Below are positions 6,288-6,969 of a stretch of DNA of 6,969 nt, one piece after another. Under the pieces are notes generated by a model. The model ran no database searches and had not been told where the DNA came from. It was given only the letters and a program-made list of their open reading frames with translations. Location: contig PAGT01000014.1 in the NCBI GenBank assembly GCA_002705485.1, positions 3,575 through 10,543 of the forward strand, written 5' to 3'. This stretch comes from Flavobacteriales bacterium (GTDB lineage Bacteria; Bacteroidota; Bacteroidia; Flavobacteriales; Flavobacteriaceae). The position numbers and the translations under genes are program-made. Each line of letters opens with the position of its first letter. Position 1 is the first letter of the stretch.

Positions 6288-6969
6288 TTAATTATACTTG
6301 TTTTTTACAAACCACTTGTCGTTCAAAGTAAGACCCAGGCGAAAACTTGAAAAATTTTCTTTTACCAAACCAGCATTTTTTGTTCCTCTGCTTCCGAATT
6401 CATAACCAATATTGACATTTTGAAAACCTAGGAAAGGGAACCCAATACCCAAATTGATCCCAAATTCGTCAATAGGCTGGTTTTGTACGATCAAGCCTGT
6501 TTTTTCAAACCTTAAGCCAAATCTGTAAACAATTCTACTCAAATAACTAGTAAATGAATCATAGTCAGGTATGTAAAATCCTCCAAATGACAGTTTTGAA
6601 CCTTCTTGATATTTTACGTTTTGTAAATTCAAAAGTTTGTTTTCGTAAGCACCAGCACTAGATCTGGTATAATCAATCCCAACAAACCATTTTGTGTCTT
6701 TACCAATTCCAAAACCTATTGTATTTATTGATGGGAGGTTAATAATCGTTTCATCTAAATTCAGAGCTGCCAAATCAACATCTTGACTGTCTCCTCCATA
6801 ACCATTGTTTACAGTGTTAGTTGATAAAACTTGTGTGTTTTTTGAAGATAATTCAGATTTGGGCTTAAAAATATAACTAGCATGTAATGTCAAATCACTC
6901 GAAAAAACCTTTTCTCTAAACAACGCTGAATAATTATAATTTATACCACTTAGTGATGAATTACTAACT
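6288..6969 (-). CDS. Probable outer-membrane beta-barrel protein, 5' end outside the window
   Basis: The reading frame is open from the stop at 6288-6290 to the right edge, giving 226 visible residues of a longer protein. A TTG at 6923 could be mistaken for the start, but the frame continues upstream with strand-like sequence (SGINYNYSALF), so it is internal. The visible part alternates polar and hydrophobic residues in strand-sized stretches rich in Gly and aromatics, for example FGIGKDTKWFVGIDY, SKLSFGGFYIP, RFGLRFEKTG, GINLGIGFPF and NVNIGYEFGSRG. It ends with a strand-like SFRLGLTLNDKWF and a short polar tail. This is typical of an outer-membrane barrel, possibly FadL/porin-like, but I see no motif that fixes the family or substrate. 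It is followed 32 bp later by the TPR gene on the same strand, so co-transcription is likely. The barrel assignment is moderately sure; the specific function is unknown. Confidence 0.6.
   Translation of the reverse strand, partial: VSNSSLSGINYNYSALFREKVFSSDLTLHASYIFKPKSELSSKNTQVLSTNTVNNGYGGDSQDVDLAALNLDETIINLPSINTIGFGIGKDTKWFVGIDYTRSSAGAYENKLLNLQNVKYQEGSKLSFGGFYIPDYDSFTSYLSRIVYRFGLRFEKTGLIVQNQPIDEFGINLGIGFPFLGFQNVNIGYEFGSRGTKNAGLVKENFSSFRLGLTLNDKWFVKNKYN

Noticed and set aside
6921..6923. TTG as the start codon of the barrel-like protein.
   Set aside because: The frame stays open to the window edge and upstream codons continue the strand-like pattern, so the true start lies outside.

Overview
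The window looks like chromosomal DNA of an AT-rich member of the Bacteroidota, most likely a marine-type flavobacterium. Four things point there: the run TPR protein - lptC - small membrane protein - CNNM/CorC protein - PpiD-like foldase, which I know from Flavobacteriia; lptC encoding a lipoprotein; no recognisable Shine-Dalgarno sequences; and a Bacteroidota-type -7 box (TAnnTTTG) before one gene. The taxonomic call rests on protein character and layout, not on a database search.

Layout: at the left edge is the 5' end of a minus-strand lipoprotein gene (1-159, continuing outside the window). A 55-bp divergent spacer (160-214) holds an imperfect inverted repeat and a candidate promoter. It is followed by a plus-strand DUF456 membrane protein gene (215-706). 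This gene converges with the long minus-strand block with one base between the two stop codons.

The rest (708-6969) is one minus-strand array. Read in transcription order from the right it contains a beta-rich probable outer-membrane protein (5' end outside the window), a secreted TPR protein, lptC, a 63-residue two-helix membrane protein, a CNNM/CorC-family (DUF21 + CBS + CorC_HlyC) membrane protein, and a PpiD-like membrane-anchored periplasmic peptidyl-prolyl isomerase. Three successive junctions overlap (TAATG, an 11-nt overlap, and TAGTG), so TPR, lptC, the small protein and the CNNM gene are almost certainly one translationally coupled operon. Gaps of 32 bp and 59 bp join the flanking genes more loosely.

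Working together: the array reads as an envelope-biogenesis group. LptC serves LPS transport, the PpiD-like protein folds secreted proteins, the barrel-like protein sits in or near the outer membrane, and the TPR protein is exported and cysteine-containing. The CNNM and 63-residue proteins are inner-membrane components of unproven role here.

I see no mobile element, RNA gene, CRISPR array or defence system. The points most worth checking are the coupled 63-residue protein, the TPR protein's cysteine-bounded C-terminal region, and the inverted repeat in the divergent spacer. No gene-free stretch exceeds 300 bases.
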